A stretch of DNA of 64,000 nt from Actinomycetales bacterium SN12. GTDB lineage: Bacteria > Actinomycetota > Actinomycetes > Actinomycetales > Microbacteriaceae. Made by a program: the position numbers and the translations under genes. The stretch covers positions 310,001 through 374,000 of the forward strand of contig PJCV01000001.1 of the NCBI GenBank assembly GCA_002837415.1. The letters run 5' to 3'. Below are positions 15,834-24,157 of this stretch, in pieces (within the stretch, counting starts at the first letter, position 1; each line of letters starts with the position of its first letter). The notes under the pieces are model-generated. The model saw nothing but the letters and a program-made list of their open reading frames with translations, searched no databases and was not told the DNA's origin.

Positions 15834-17258
15834 ATGTTCACAGAGCCCGCTGAGGTCATCCGCTACATCGAGGAGAACGACGTCAAGTTCCTCGACATCC
15901 GATTCACCGACCTTCCCGGGGTCCAGCAGCACTTCAACATCCCCGCCTCCACGGTCGACGACGACTTCTTCCGCGACGGACAGCTCTTCGACGGGTCGTC
16001 GATCCGCGGCTTCGCGAGCATCCACGAGTCGGACATGCAGCTGATCCCCGACGTCACGACCGCGTACGTCGATCCCTTCCGGGCCGCGAAGACCCTGGTG
16101 ATGGTCTTCGACATCCACAACCCCCGCACCGGCGAGATCTACAGCAAGGACCCGCGTCAGGTCGCCAAGAAGGCCGAGAAGTACCTGGCCTCGACCGGCA
16201 TCGCCGACACCGCGTTCTTCGCTCCCGAGGCCGAATTCTACATCTTCGACGACGTGCGCTACTCGGTGACCGGAGGCGAGAGCTTCTACAGGATCGACTC
16301 CGAGGAAGCCGCATGGAACTCCGGTCGTGAGGAGGAGGGTGGCAACCTCGCCAACAAGACGCCGTTCAAGGGCGGCTACTTCCCCGTCGCCCCCGTCGAC
16401 AAGACCGCGGACATCCGCGACGACATGACCCTGCGCCTGATCGACTCCGGCTTCCACCTCGAGCGCTCGCACCACGAGGTCGGAACCGCCGGTCAGCAGG
16501 AGATCAACTACCGCTTCGACACGATGGTCAGCTCAGCCGACGACATCCTGAAGTTCAAGTACATCATCAAGAACACCGCCGAGGAGTGGGGCAAGACCGT
16601 CACCTTCATGCCGAAGCCGCTGTTCGGCGACAACGGCTCGGGCATGCACACGCACCAGTCGCTGTGGCTCGACGGCAAGCCGCTGTTCTTCGACGAGGCC
16701 GGCTACGGCCAGCTCAGCGACATCGCTCGCTGGTACATCGGCGGTCTGCTCAAGCACGCGCACGCCGTGCTCGCATTCACGAACCCGACGCTGAACAGCT
16801 ACCACCGCCTGGTGAAGCACTTCGAGGCGCCGGTGAACCTGGCCTACTCCGCCGGCAACCGCTCGGCCGCGATCCGCATCCCGCTCACCGGCTCGAACCC
16901 GAAGGCGAAGCGCATCGAGTTCCGCGTTCCGGATGCCTCGTCGAACCCGTACCTCGCGTTCGCCGCGCAGCTGATGGCGGGCCTGGACGGCATCAAGAAC
17001 CGCATCGAGCCGATGGAGCCGATCGACAAGGACCTGTACGAGCTGCCCCCGGAGGAGGCCGCGAACATCCCGCAGGTGCCGAACTCGCTGCTGGACTCGC
17101 TCGAGGCACTCCGCAAGGACCACGACTTCCTGCTCGAGGGCGGCGTGTTCACGCAGGAGCTCATCGACACGTGGATCACCTACAAGTACGAGCAGGAGAT
17201 CCTGCCGATGGCGCAGCGCCCGCACCCGTATGAGTTCGAGCTGTACTACGGCTGCTGA
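15834..17258 (+). CDS. glnA: Glutamine synthetase type I
   Basis: 474 residues, the normal GSI length. It makes glutamine from glutamate, ammonia and ATP. Motifs: DGSSIRGF near residue 56, the glutamate/ATP segment [17 protein letters not shown] ([13 protein letters not shown]), NRSAAIRIP, and the adenylylation-site tyrosine in DLYELPPEE near residue 400. GlnE encoded 1 kb away fits covalent control. The start ATG at 15834 has AGGAG 7 bases upstream and gives the family N-terminus [12 protein letters not shown]; a longer frame from 15744 runs through the operator and is rejected. Confidence 0.97.
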   Translation: MFTEPAEVIRYIEENDVKFLDIRFTDLPGVQQHFNIPASTVDDDFFRDGQLFDGSSIRGFASIHESDMQLIPDVTTAYVDPFRAAKTLVMVFDIHNPRTGEIYSKDPRQVAKKAEKYLASTGIADTAFFAPEAEFYIFDDVRYSVTGGESFYRIDSEEAAWNSGREEEGGNLANKTPFKGGYFPVAPVDKTADIRDDMTLRLIDSGFHLERSHHEVGTAGQQEINYRFDTMVSSADDILKFKYIIKNTAEEWGKTVTFMPKPLFGDNGSGMHTHQSLWLDGKPLFFDEAGYGQLSDIARWYIGGLLKHAHAVLAFTNPTLNSYHRLVKHFEAPVNLAYSAGNRSAAIRIPLTGSNPKAKRIEFRVPDASSNPYLAFAAQLMAGLDGIKNRIEPMEPIDKDLYELPPEEAANIPQVPNSLLDSLEALRKDHDFLLEGGVFTQELIDTWITYKYEQEILPMAQRPHPYEFELYYGC

Positions 17259-17288
17259 GCTTCGGGTCGTCTGAAACGCCAGCCCGCC

Positions 17289-17353
17289 GAGAAACCACTT
17301 CCTGCCCGAGACACCACGTGTGAGCGTGTGTCTCACGCGGGAAGTGGTTTCTC
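17289..17353. terminator. Long imperfect hairpin between glnA and diacylglycerol kinase gene
   Basis: Outer arms of 14 bases are perfect (GAGAAACCACTTCC at 17289-17302 with its complement at 17340-17353). Inner arms GAGACAC and GTGTCTC extend the stem. It lies between convergent genes and could act as a bidirectional terminator. At 65 bases it is longer and less GC-rich than neighbouring terminators, so it may also be a mobile or dispersed palindromic element. Confidence 0.65.
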
Positions 17354-17373
17354 GCGTCTGAGGGCGAGGGCAC

Positions 17374-18306
17374 TCAGCAGAGCACGCGCAGCGCAGCGGG
17401 CTGCACGCGCACGGCGAGCTTGGAGATGTCGCCCGCCTCTTCGCCGTCGATCTCGAAGGGCACCGGTCCCGACAGCGCGACGGCGATCGCCTCGCCCGTC
17501 AGGTGCTGCGTGACGTCGGTGCTCACGGTCTCCTCGCCACCGCCGAGCAGGCGCCGGATGCCGTTGTCCCAGACCACCGTGCGCAAGGTCTGCAGCCACT
17601 GCACGACGTTCTCAGCGCTGATCACCAGCAGGTCGAGGCGTCCGTCATCGACCACCGCGTCCGGCAGCAGGGTGAACCCTCCCTGGATGTCGCCGCAGTT
17701 GCCGATGAGCAGCGTGTGACCGCTGAACGTCTGCTTCTCGCCGTTATCGAGGGTGATCTGGAAGTCGACGGTCTCAGAGGCGGTCACCGCGCGTCCCATC
17801 GCCGCAACGTAGGCGAGCCAGCCGGCCTTGCCCTTCAGGTCGTCATCGGTCTCGGCGAGCATGTGCGCGTCGAGGCCGAAGCCGACCATCACCAGGAACC
17901 CCGTCTCGACCTCGGCGTCGTCGGTCCTGGTCCAGCCCATGTCGATGCGGCGCTCGTTGCCGGTCGCGATGACGTCCATCGCCTTGGGGATGCTGCCGAC
18001 CGGGATGCCGAGGTTGCGGGCCAGCAGGTTTCCGGTGCCCTGCGGCACGATCCCGAGCGCCGGAGCGTCTTCCACCGAGGCGAGGACCTCGGCGACCGTG
18101 CGCACCGTGCCGTCGCCGCCCACGGCGATGACGACGTCGCAGCCGGCGTGTACGGCCTCGGCCGTCATCGCGCGACCCGGGTCGTCGGCGGCGGTCTCCC
18201 ACCACATGAGCTCGGTGTCCGCCGGGACGGCAGCCGCCACGGCATCCCGAAGCGCGTCACCCTCGATCTTGGTCGGATTCCAGATGATCCCGAAACGCTG
18301 TGCCAT
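17374..18306 (-). CDS. Diacylglycerol kinase family lipid kinase
   Basis: 310 residues of the DAGK catalytic family, which also includes lipid and sphingosine kinases. VIAVGGDGTVRTVAEVL holds the nucleotide-binding GGDGT motif, and GIVPQGTGNLLARNLGIP follows. The C-terminal half has the beta-rich LLIGNCGDIQGGFTLLPDAVVDDG segment. The substrate is probably diacylglycerol or an undecaprenyl-linked lipid. ATG at 18306 follows GGGGGAG with good spacing, preferred over an upstream in-frame start. It lies 27 bases after the glnE stop and may be co-transcribed. Confidence 0.88.
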   Translation of the reverse strand: MAQRFGIIWNPTKIEGDALRDAVAAAVPADTELMWWETAADDPGRAMTAEAVHAGCDVVIAVGGDGTVRTVAEVLASVEDAPALGIVPQGTGNLLARNLGIPVGSIPKAMDVIATGNERRIDMGWTRTDDAEVETGFLVMVGFGLDAHMLAETDDDLKGKAGWLAYVAAMGRAVTASETVDFQITLDNGEKQTFSGHTLLIGNCGDIQGGFTLLPDAVVDDGRLDLLVISAENVVQWLQTLRTVVWDNGIRRLLGGGEETVSTDVTQHLTGEAIAVALSGPVPFEIDGEEAGDISKLAVRVQPAALRVLC

Positions 18307-18333
18307 CCGCTCCCCCTTCATCACGGCTGAGTG

Positions 18334-21312
18334 TCAGCCGTAGAACTGCTTCTCGAAGACTCGCCGCGCCCGGCGCGTGACCCGGAGGTAGTCCTCCTCG
18401 AGCACGGTGGCGGCGCGGTCAGGATATCCCAGAAGACGGCCGACCCCGTCGAGCTCGCGGATCTCGACCGGCAGCACGTCCTTCGTCTGGCCGGTGAGCA
18501 GCGTCATGGCCGAGCGCAGCCGACTGGCGAGAACCCATGCCTCTCGCAGTCGCTCGGCATCGTCGGCGGGAAGGAGATCGGCGAGCACCGCCGCATCCAG
18601 CGCCTGCAGGGTGGACGTCGTGCGCAGGTCCGGGACCCGGTGCCCGTGCTGCAGCTGCAGCACCTGCACCATCCACTCGACGTCGCTCAGCGTGCCGGGC
18701 CCGAGCTTGAGGTGCCGTCGCGGGTCGGCTCCCTGCGGCAGGCGCTCCCCCTCCACACGCGCCTTGATGCGCTTGATCTCGCGCACGTCCTGCAGCGACA
18801 CGCTCTCCGGGTACCGGATGCTGTCGGCGAGCTCGGTGAACCGCGCGATCAGCTTCATGCTGCCGGCGATCCCCCGCGCGCGCAGCAGCGCCTGCGCCTC
18901 CCAGGACAGCGACCAGCGGCGGTAGTACTGCGTGTACGCCTCGATGGTGCGGACGATCGGTCCGTTGCGACCTTCGGGGCGCAGGTCGGCGTCGAGCTCC
19001 AGCGGCACGCGCTGGTCGGCCAGATGCTCGCGCAGACCTGCCACGATCTTGGCGGCGTGCTGCTGGGCACGCTGCGGATCGACGCCGTTCGGGTCGTAGA
19101 TGAACAGCACGTCGGCGTCGGAGCCGAAGCCGAGCTCGGCGCCCCCGAAGCGACCCATCGCGATGATCGAGAAGTCCATCGCGTCGTCTTCCGGCGGCAC
19201 GACCTCGCGCCGCACGGCGCGCAGCGCCGCCTGGATCGCGGCCTCGGTGATCTCGGTGAGCGCCCTCGCCATCTCATCGACGCCGACCTGATCGAGCACC
19301 GCCCCCATGGCCGTGCGCAGCAGCTCGCGTCGGCGGAGCGCTCGCACGGCCCGCAGCGCGGCCTGCGTCGTCGCATGCCGGGTCTGGATCGCCCGGGCCT
19401 CGTCATCGAGCGCGGGCCCACCGCGCGGACGCAGGGCGGCAGGCGTGTCGAGCCACGCCACCGACTCGGGAATCCACTCCATCAGCTCGCCGACGAAGCG
19501 AGAGCTCGAGAGCAGCCGCGTGAGCCGCTCGGCCGCGCCGGACGAATCGCGCAGCATTCGCAGGAACCAGTGCGTGTCACCGAGTCGCTCGCTGATGCGC
19601 CGGAACGCGAGGAGACCGTAGTCCGGATCGGTGCCGTCGGCGAACCAGCGCAGCATCACCGGCATGAGGTGCTTCTGGATCGTGGCCTTCCGGCTCAGCC
19701 CCGATGTGAGAGCGGCGATGTGCCGCAGGGCGCCGGCCGGATCGCGGAATCCGATCGCCGCGAGACGCGAGCCCGCCTGCGCGGTGGAGAGCGCGCGTTC
19801 CTCGGCGGGCAGCGAGGCGACAGCCGAGAGCAGCGGCCGGTAGAAGAGGCGGACGTGCTGATCGCGCACCGCCCGTCGCACCTCGTCCCATATCGTCTGC
19901 AGCCCGGACGCGCTGTCGGCCAGGGCAGTGGCCCGAGCGAGGCGCCGCATGCCCTCGTCGTCGCGCGGCATGAGGTGCGTCCGCGTGAGGTCGTGCAGCT
20001 GCAGCCGGTGCTCGAGCAGCCGCAGGATGCGGTACTGCTCGCCGAAGGCGCTCGCCTCCGCGCGCCCGATGTAGCCGCCCTCGACGAGCGCGTCGAGCGA
20101 CTCCAGCGTGCCGCGCGTGCGGATGCCCTCGTCGCTGAGTCCGTGTACGAGCTGCAGCAGCTGCACGGTGAACTCGATGTCGCGCAGACCGCCAGGGCCG
20201 AGCTTGATCTGATACGGCACGTCCTCGGCAGGGATGTGGTCGGTGACGCGCTCGCGCATGCGCTGCACGCTCTCGACGAAGTCCTCGCGTTCCGCGCTCG
20301 TCCAGACCTTCGGCTGCACGGCGGCGATGTACTCCGCGCCGAGCTCGGCGTCGCCCGCGAGCGGGCGCGCCTTGAGCAGCGCCTGGAACTCCCAGCTCTT
20401 CGCCCAGCGGTCGTAGTAGGCGAGGTGGGATGCCAGCGAGCGCACCAGCGCACCCTGTTTCCCCTCCGGGCGAAGGGCGGCATCGACCTCCCACAGCGGC
20501 GGCTCGATCTCGAGGCCGTTCAGCGCGGTCATGGTCTCGCGTGCCAGGCGCGTGGCGATGTCGATCGCCCTCGCCTCGCTGACGACGCTGTCGTCGGCCG
20601 TTCCCGCGACGAAGATGACGTCGACATCGCTGAGGTAGTTCAGCTCGCGTGCACCCGCCTTGCCCATGCCGATGATCGCCAGCCGTGTCGCCGCGATCTC
20701 GTCGCGGGTGCCCGCGCGCCCCGAGCGCTCGACCACCGTGCGCGCCACCGCCAGCCCGGCCTCCAGCGCCGCCGCGGCGGCATCCGCAAGTGCGGCCGAG
20801 ACGCCGGCGATCGCGGCCGTCGCCGACTCCGCGGCGAGGTCTACAGCCGCGATCTCGCTCAGACAGCTCCGATACTCGACTCGCAGCGCCGTCACCGGGT
20901 CGGCGGCGCTGGCGAAACCCTCCTCGGCGTCGACGGCCGCGAGCATCCGCGCGGTCAGCTCCGCGGCATCCGGGAGGTCGGGGCGCAGCAGCACGTCGGC
21001 GTGCAGGCGCCCGGGATGTCTTTCGAAGAACGCGCCCAGTGCCCGCGACGCCCCGAACAGCCGCCACGCCGCCTTCCGCGCCACCGGGTCGGAGAGCACC
21101 CTGGCGACCTGCGCGGCGTCGCGTCGCGCCACGGCGACGAGGCCGCGCACCGCGGCATCCGGATCGGCGGCGACCATCCCGTCGGCGAGCTCGACCCGCT
21201 CGAGGCCGGTGAGCTCGGCGAGCTCGCTGAGGTCGGCTGACGCCGAGGTCAGCTCGACGAAGCCGAGCCGCGCCAGTGCCGACAGCGATACGGACGCATC
21301 AGGACGCGCCAT
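18334..21312 (-). CDS. glnE: Bifunctional glutamine synthetase adenylyltransferase/deadenylase
   Basis: 992 residues, full length for GlnE. Two nucleotidyltransferase cores are visible: GKAGARELNYLSDVDVIFV near residue 215 (deadenylylation half) and GRFGGAELGFGSDADVLFIYD near residue 720 (adenylylation half). Between them lie RAxx linker helices. It adds or removes AMP on the GlnA tyrosine in response to nitrogen state. It is 7 bases after glnA2 on the same strand. Confidence 0.97.
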   Translation of the reverse strand: MARPDASVSLSALARLGFVELTSASADLSELAELTGLERVELADGMVAADPDAAVRGLVAVARRDAAQVARVLSDPVARKAAWRLFGASRALGAFFERHPGRLHADVLLRPDLPDAAELTARMLAAVDAEEGFASAADPVTALRVEYRSCLSEIAAVDLAAESATAAIAGVSAALADAAAAALEAGLAVARTVVERSGRAGTRDEIAATRLAIIGMGKAGARELNYLSDVDVIFVAGTADDSVVSEARAIDIATRLARETMTALNGLEIEPPLWEVDAALRPEGKQGALVRSLASHLAYYDRWAKSWEFQALLKARPLAGDAELGAEYIAAVQPKVWTSAEREDFVESVQRMRERVTDHIPAEDVPYQIKLGPGGLRDIEFTVQLLQLVHGLSDEGIRTRGTLESLDALVEGGYIGRAEASAFGEQYRILRLLEHRLQLHDLTRTHLMPRDDEGMRRLARATALADSASGLQTIWDEVRRAVRDQHVRLFYRPLLSAVASLPAEERALSTAQAGSRLAAIGFRDPAGALRHIAALTSGLSRKATIQKHLMPVMLRWFADGTDPDYGLLAFRRISERLGDTHWFLRMLRDSSGAAERLTRLLSSSRFVGELMEWIPESVAWLDTPAALRPRGGPALDDEARAIQTRHATTQAALRAVRALRRRELLRTAMGAVLDQVGVDEMARALTEITEAAIQAALRAVRREVVPPEDDAMDFSIIAMGRFGGAELGFGSDADVLFIYDPNGVDPQRAQQHAAKIVAGLREHLADQRVPLELDADLRPEGRNGPIVRTIEAYTQYYRRWSLSWEAQALLRARGIAGSMKLIARFTELADSIRYPESVSLQDVREIKRIKARVEGERLPQGADPRRHLKLGPGTLSDVEWMVQVLQLQHGHRVPDLRTTSTLQALDAAVLADLLPADDAERLREAWVLASRLRSAMTLLTGQTKDVLPVEIRELDGVGRLLGYPDRAATVLEEDYLRVTRRARRVFEKQFYG

Positions 21313-21319
21313 CGCCGCC

Positions 21320-22657
21320 TCAGAGCAGCCCGAGGTTGTTCTTGAGCTCGAACGGCGTCACCTGTCCGCGGTAGGCCTCCCACTCCTTCTGCTTGTTCAG
21401 CAGAACGTAGTTGAAGACCTGCTCGCCGAGCGTCTCGGCGACGAGCTCGGAGTCGCGCATGTACTCCAGGGCGTGGTCGAGACTGGCGGGCAGCGGCGCG
21501 TAGCCGAGAGCCCGGCGCTCGGAGTCGCTGAGCGACCATACGTTGTCCTCCGCCTCGGGCGGCAGGTCGTACTCCTCCTCGATGCCCTTGAGGCCGGCGG
21601 CGAGCATCAGCGCATACGCGAGATACGGGTTCGCCGCCGAATCGAGCGCGCGGTACTCGATGCGCGTGGACTGGCCCTTGTTGGGCTTGTACATCGGCAC
21701 GCGGATCAGCGCGGAGCGGTTGGCGTGGCCCCAGGTGACGAAGCTCGGTGCCTCGTCGCCGCCCCACAGGCGCTTGTACGAGTTCACGAACTGGTTGGTG
21801 ACCGCGGCGATCTCGTTCGCGTGGCGCAGCAGACCCGCGATGAACCGGCGACCGGTGAGCGAGAGCTGGTACTCGGCGCCGGCCTCGTAGAACGCGTTGA
21901 CGTCGCCTTCGAACAGCGACATGTGCGTGTGCATGCCGCTGCCGGGGTGGTCGTTCAGCGGCTTCGGCATGAACGTCGCGTAGACGCCCTGCTCGATCGC
22001 GACCTCCTTGACCACGGTGCGGAAGGTCATGATGTTGTCGGCCGTCGTGAGCGCGTCGGCGTATCGCAGATCGATCTCGTTCTGCCCGGGCCCGCCCTCG
22101 TGGTGGCTGTACTCCACCGAGATGCCCAGGTCCTCGAGCATCCGCACGGCACTGCGGCGGAAGTCGTGCGCGGTGCCGCCGGGGACGTTGTCGAAGTAGC
22201 CGGCGCTGTCGGCGGGAACCGGCCCTTCCGGACCGAGCTGGGAGGACTTCAGCAGATAGAACTCGATCTCGGGATGCGTGTAGAACGTGAATCCCGCGTC
22301 CGCCGCCTTCGCGAGCGCGCGTCGCAGCACGTTGCGCGGGTCGGAGACCGCGGGGCGGCCGTCGGGCGTGGTGAGGTCGCAGAACATGCGGGCGGTCGGG
22401 TCGACCTCGCCGCGCCAGGGCAGGATCTGGAATGTCGTCGGATCCGGCTGCGCGAGCAGGTCGGACTCGTAGGTGCGGGTCAGCCCCTCGATGGCCGAGC
22501 CGTCGAAGCCGATGCCCTCGGCGAATGCGCCCTCGACCTCAGCGGGGGCGATGGCCACCGACTTGAGCGTGCCGATGACATCGGTGAACCAGAGCCGCAC
22601 GAACTTGACGCCGCGCTCCTCGATGGTGCGCAGCACGAAGTCGCGCTGCTTGTCCAC
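21320..22657 (-). CDS. glnA2: Glutamine synthetase type I paralogue (GlnA2)
   Basis: 445 residues, close to mycobacterial GlnA2 (446). It shares the GSI core: WFTDVIGTLKSVAIAP, GFDGSAIEG, EYSHHEGGPGQNEIDLRY, PGSGMHTHMSLF and ANRSALIRVP. The role may be minor glutamine synthesis or glutamylation of another amine, as some actinobacterial paralogues do. GTG at 22657 is chosen because it gives the family N-terminus (DKQRDFVLRTIEERGVKF) and lies 2 bases after the upstream stop, with GGTGAGG just before; GTG at 22693 is possible but overlaps the small gene. Confidence 0.93.
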   Translation of the reverse strand: MDKQRDFVLRTIEERGVKFVRLWFTDVIGTLKSVAIAPAEVEGAFAEGIGFDGSAIEGLTRTYESDLLAQPDPTTFQILPWRGEVDPTARMFCDLTTPDGRPAVSDPRNVLRRALAKAADAGFTFYTHPEIEFYLLKSSQLGPEGPVPADSAGYFDNVPGGTAHDFRRSAVRMLEDLGISVEYSHHEGGPGQNEIDLRYADALTTADNIMTFRTVVKEVAIEQGVYATFMPKPLNDHPGSGMHTHMSLFEGDVNAFYEAGAEYQLSLTGRRFIAGLLRHANEIAAVTNQFVNSYKRLWGGDEAPSFVTWGHANRSALIRVPMYKPNKGQSTRIEYRALDSAANPYLAYALMLAAGLKGIEEEYDLPPEAEDNVWSLSDSERRALGYAPLPASLDHALEYMRDSELVAETLGEQVFNYVLLNKQKEWEAYRGQVTPFELKNNLGLL

Positions 22658-22659
22658 CC

Positions 22660-22875
22660 TCACCGGTCCGACTCGAGAGAGCTGGAGCCCCACCCGTCGT
22701 CGGCCGCATCCTCCTCCGCCCAGGCACGAGAGCGCTCGCGCATGGTCTCGGGGGCACGGGCCGCGTCCTCCCTGGTGTCGAACGGACCGACCCGGTCGAC
22801 GGATGCGGACTGCATGCCGAACTCGACCTCGCCCGTGCTGAGGTTGTACCAGTACTTCTCGTCGCCGTCGGACAT
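22660..22875 (-). CDS. Small SPOR-like protein preceding glnA2
   Basis: 71 residues: KYWYNLSTGEVEFGMQSA, then GPFDTREDAARAPETMRERSRAWAEEDAADDGW. It matches the short conserved proteins encoded before glnA2 in many actinobacteria and often annotated as SPOR domain-like or, wrongly, methionine aminopeptidase. The function is unknown. AAGGAG lies 6 bases before ATG. It is the first gene of the glnA2-glnE-kinase transcript. Confidence 0.85.
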   Translation of the reverse strand: MSDGDEKYWYNLSTGEVEFGMQSASVDRVGPFDTREDAARAPETMRERSRAWAEEDAADDGWGSSSLESDR

Positions 22876-22943
22876 GTCAGCTCCTTCGTCGGGATCTCGT
22901 CACGATCCTAATCGCTGGGTCGCGCATGGCTAGGCTATTCGCC

Positions 22944-23687
22944 ATGGCACAGGCAATCGGCGTCGACATCGGCGGAACGGGCATCAAGGCGGGCATCGTC
23001 AACCTCGAAACAGGCACTCTGGAATCGGACCGGGTGCGTGTCCCCACGCCCGAGGGCGCCCACCCCGCCGACGTCGTCGAGACGGTGCGCGAGGTGCTCG
23101 GCACCCTGGGCGTCGCCGATTCCACGCTGCCGCTCGGCGTCGCGTTCCCCGCCATCGTCAAGTACGGCAGGACGCTCTCGGCCGCCAACGTGTCGAAGGA
23201 GTGGGTCGGCTTCGAGGCCGAGAAGTTCTTCGAAGAAGGACTGGGCCGCAGCATCACGTTCGTCAACGATGCTGACGCAGCCGGCGTCGCAGAGGTCCGT
23301 CACGGGGCGGCGCGCGATGCCCGCGGCCTCACGATCATGACAACCCTCGGCACCGGCATCGGATCGGCATTCCTCTACAACGGCGAGCTGATCCCGAACA
23401 CCGAGCTCGGGCATCTCAACCGCGACGGCGAGTCGATCGAGCGCTGGACCGCGTACTCGGCGATGGAGCGCGAGAACCTGTCGTGGGAGGAGTGGTCGGC
23501 GCGGCTGCAGGAGTTCTACTCGCACGTCGAGTTCCTCTTCAGCCCCGACCTGTTCGTCGTCGGCGGCGGCGTGTCGAAGCACCCCGAGAAGTTCCTGCCG
23601 CTGCTCGATCTGAGGACCCCGATCGTGTCGGCCGTGCACCGCAACGCCTCCGGCATCATCGGCGCTGCCGCACTCGCCGCAGGCTGA
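22944..23687 (+). CDS. ppgK: Polyphosphate glucokinase
   Basis: 247 residues. It phosphorylates glucose with polyphosphate or ATP. Motifs: GVDIGGTGIKAGIV at the N-terminus, FPAIVKYGRTLSAANVSKEW, VNDADAAGVAE with the catalytic Asp, MTTLGTGIGSAFL and ELGHL. It has the length and sequence style of actinobacterial PpgK rather than longer ROK glucokinases. TAGGCT at 22931-22936 lies 7 bases before ATG and no Shine-Dalgarno is visible, so the mRNA is probably leaderless. In-frame upstream ATG at 22926 is rejected for this reason. Confidence 0.93.
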   Translation: MAQAIGVDIGGTGIKAGIVNLETGTLESDRVRVPTPEGAHPADVVETVREVLGTLGVADSTLPLGVAFPAIVKYGRTLSAANVSKEWVGFEAEKFFEEGLGRSITFVNDADAAGVAEVRHGAARDARGLTIMTTLGTGIGSAFLYNGELIPNTELGHLNRDGESIERWTAYSAMERENLSWEEWSARLQEFYSHVEFLFSPDLFVVGGGVSKHPEKFLPLLDLRTPIVSAVHRNASGIIGAAALAAG

Positions 23688-23698
23688 CCAGCACATGC

Positions 23699-23731
23699 CA
23701 GGAAGGCCCGGTCATCGACCGGGCCTTCCTG
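23699..23731. terminator. Terminator hairpin between ppgK and rnpB
   Basis: Perfect 14-base arms around a 5-base loop (CAGGAAGGCCCGGT and its complement), lying between the ppgK stop and the 3' end of rnpB on the other strand. It probably serves both. Confidence 0.85.
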
Positions 23732-23742
23732 CGTGTTCGGTG

Positions 23743-24144
23743 CGAGTGGGCCGGCCTGTACGCCGGGTTCTGTTCAGGAGTTCTTCGCTCCCTTGACGGC
23801 CATCTCTCTCGACGACACGTTGCCGTGTCGTTCCAGCGACCTACCCGAGGACTCGGCGAGCCGCGTCAACGTCCTCTGTCTGGTCTTGCTCCGGGCGAGG
23901 TTTACCTGGCGGAGCGCGTCACCGCGCTCCCCGGTGGTCTCTTACACCACCCTTTCACCCTTACCCATCCGCCCTGCGACCCTTCGACAAGCTCAGGGAC
24001 CCAGGTGTCGGACGGGCGGTCTTCTCTCTGTGGCACTGTCTCGCGGATCACTCCGGGTGGGTGTTACCCACCGCCCTGCCCTGTGGAGCCCGGACGTTCC
24101 TCGGTGCGCTCACGCGCCACGCGGCCGTCCGGCCGACCCACTCG
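23743..24144 (-). ncRNA. rnpB: RNase P RNA, bacterial class A
   Basis: About 402 bases. The 5' end CGAGTGGGTCGGCC pairs with the 3' end GGCCGGCCCACTCG to form P1. Conserved pieces read in order on the minus strand are GAGGAACGTCCGGGCTCCAC, CAGGGCGGTGGGTAACACCC, the GGGTAAGGGTGAAAGGGTGG region, GTAAGAGACCACCG, and near the 3' end ACAGAACCCGGCGTACAGG. It is the catalytic subunit of tRNA 5' processing. The distal part of P12 contains a copy of the dispersed repeat at 23979-24003. Confidence 0.95.
23979..24003. repeat. Dispersed short repeat copy inside rnpB
   Basis: The plus strand contains CCCTTCGACAAGCTCAGGGA in the peripheral P12 region of RNase P RNA. It matches the repeat family at 15228-15290, 39820-39857 and 61777-61797. 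Confidence 0.8.
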
Positions 24145-24148
24145 CCCC

Positions 24149-24157
24149 TCGATTCTA
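24149..24157 (-). promoter_or_regulatory. Probable rnpB -10 element
   Basis: TAGAAT at 24157-24152 lies 7 bases before the predicted rnpB 5' end at 24144. The hexamer overlaps the TAG stop codon (24157-24155) of the upstream polymerase gene. No clear -35 is seen. Confidence 0.6.

Noticed and set aside
18331..21240. Long plus-strand frame opposite glnE
   Set aside because: Shadow of glnE; no known domain, and the neighbouring frames behave the same way.
22657..22693. Longer glnA2 start at GTG 22693
   Set aside because: It would overlap the upstream small gene by 34 bases and adds residues absent from GlnA2 relatives; GTG 22657 gives the conserved N-terminus.
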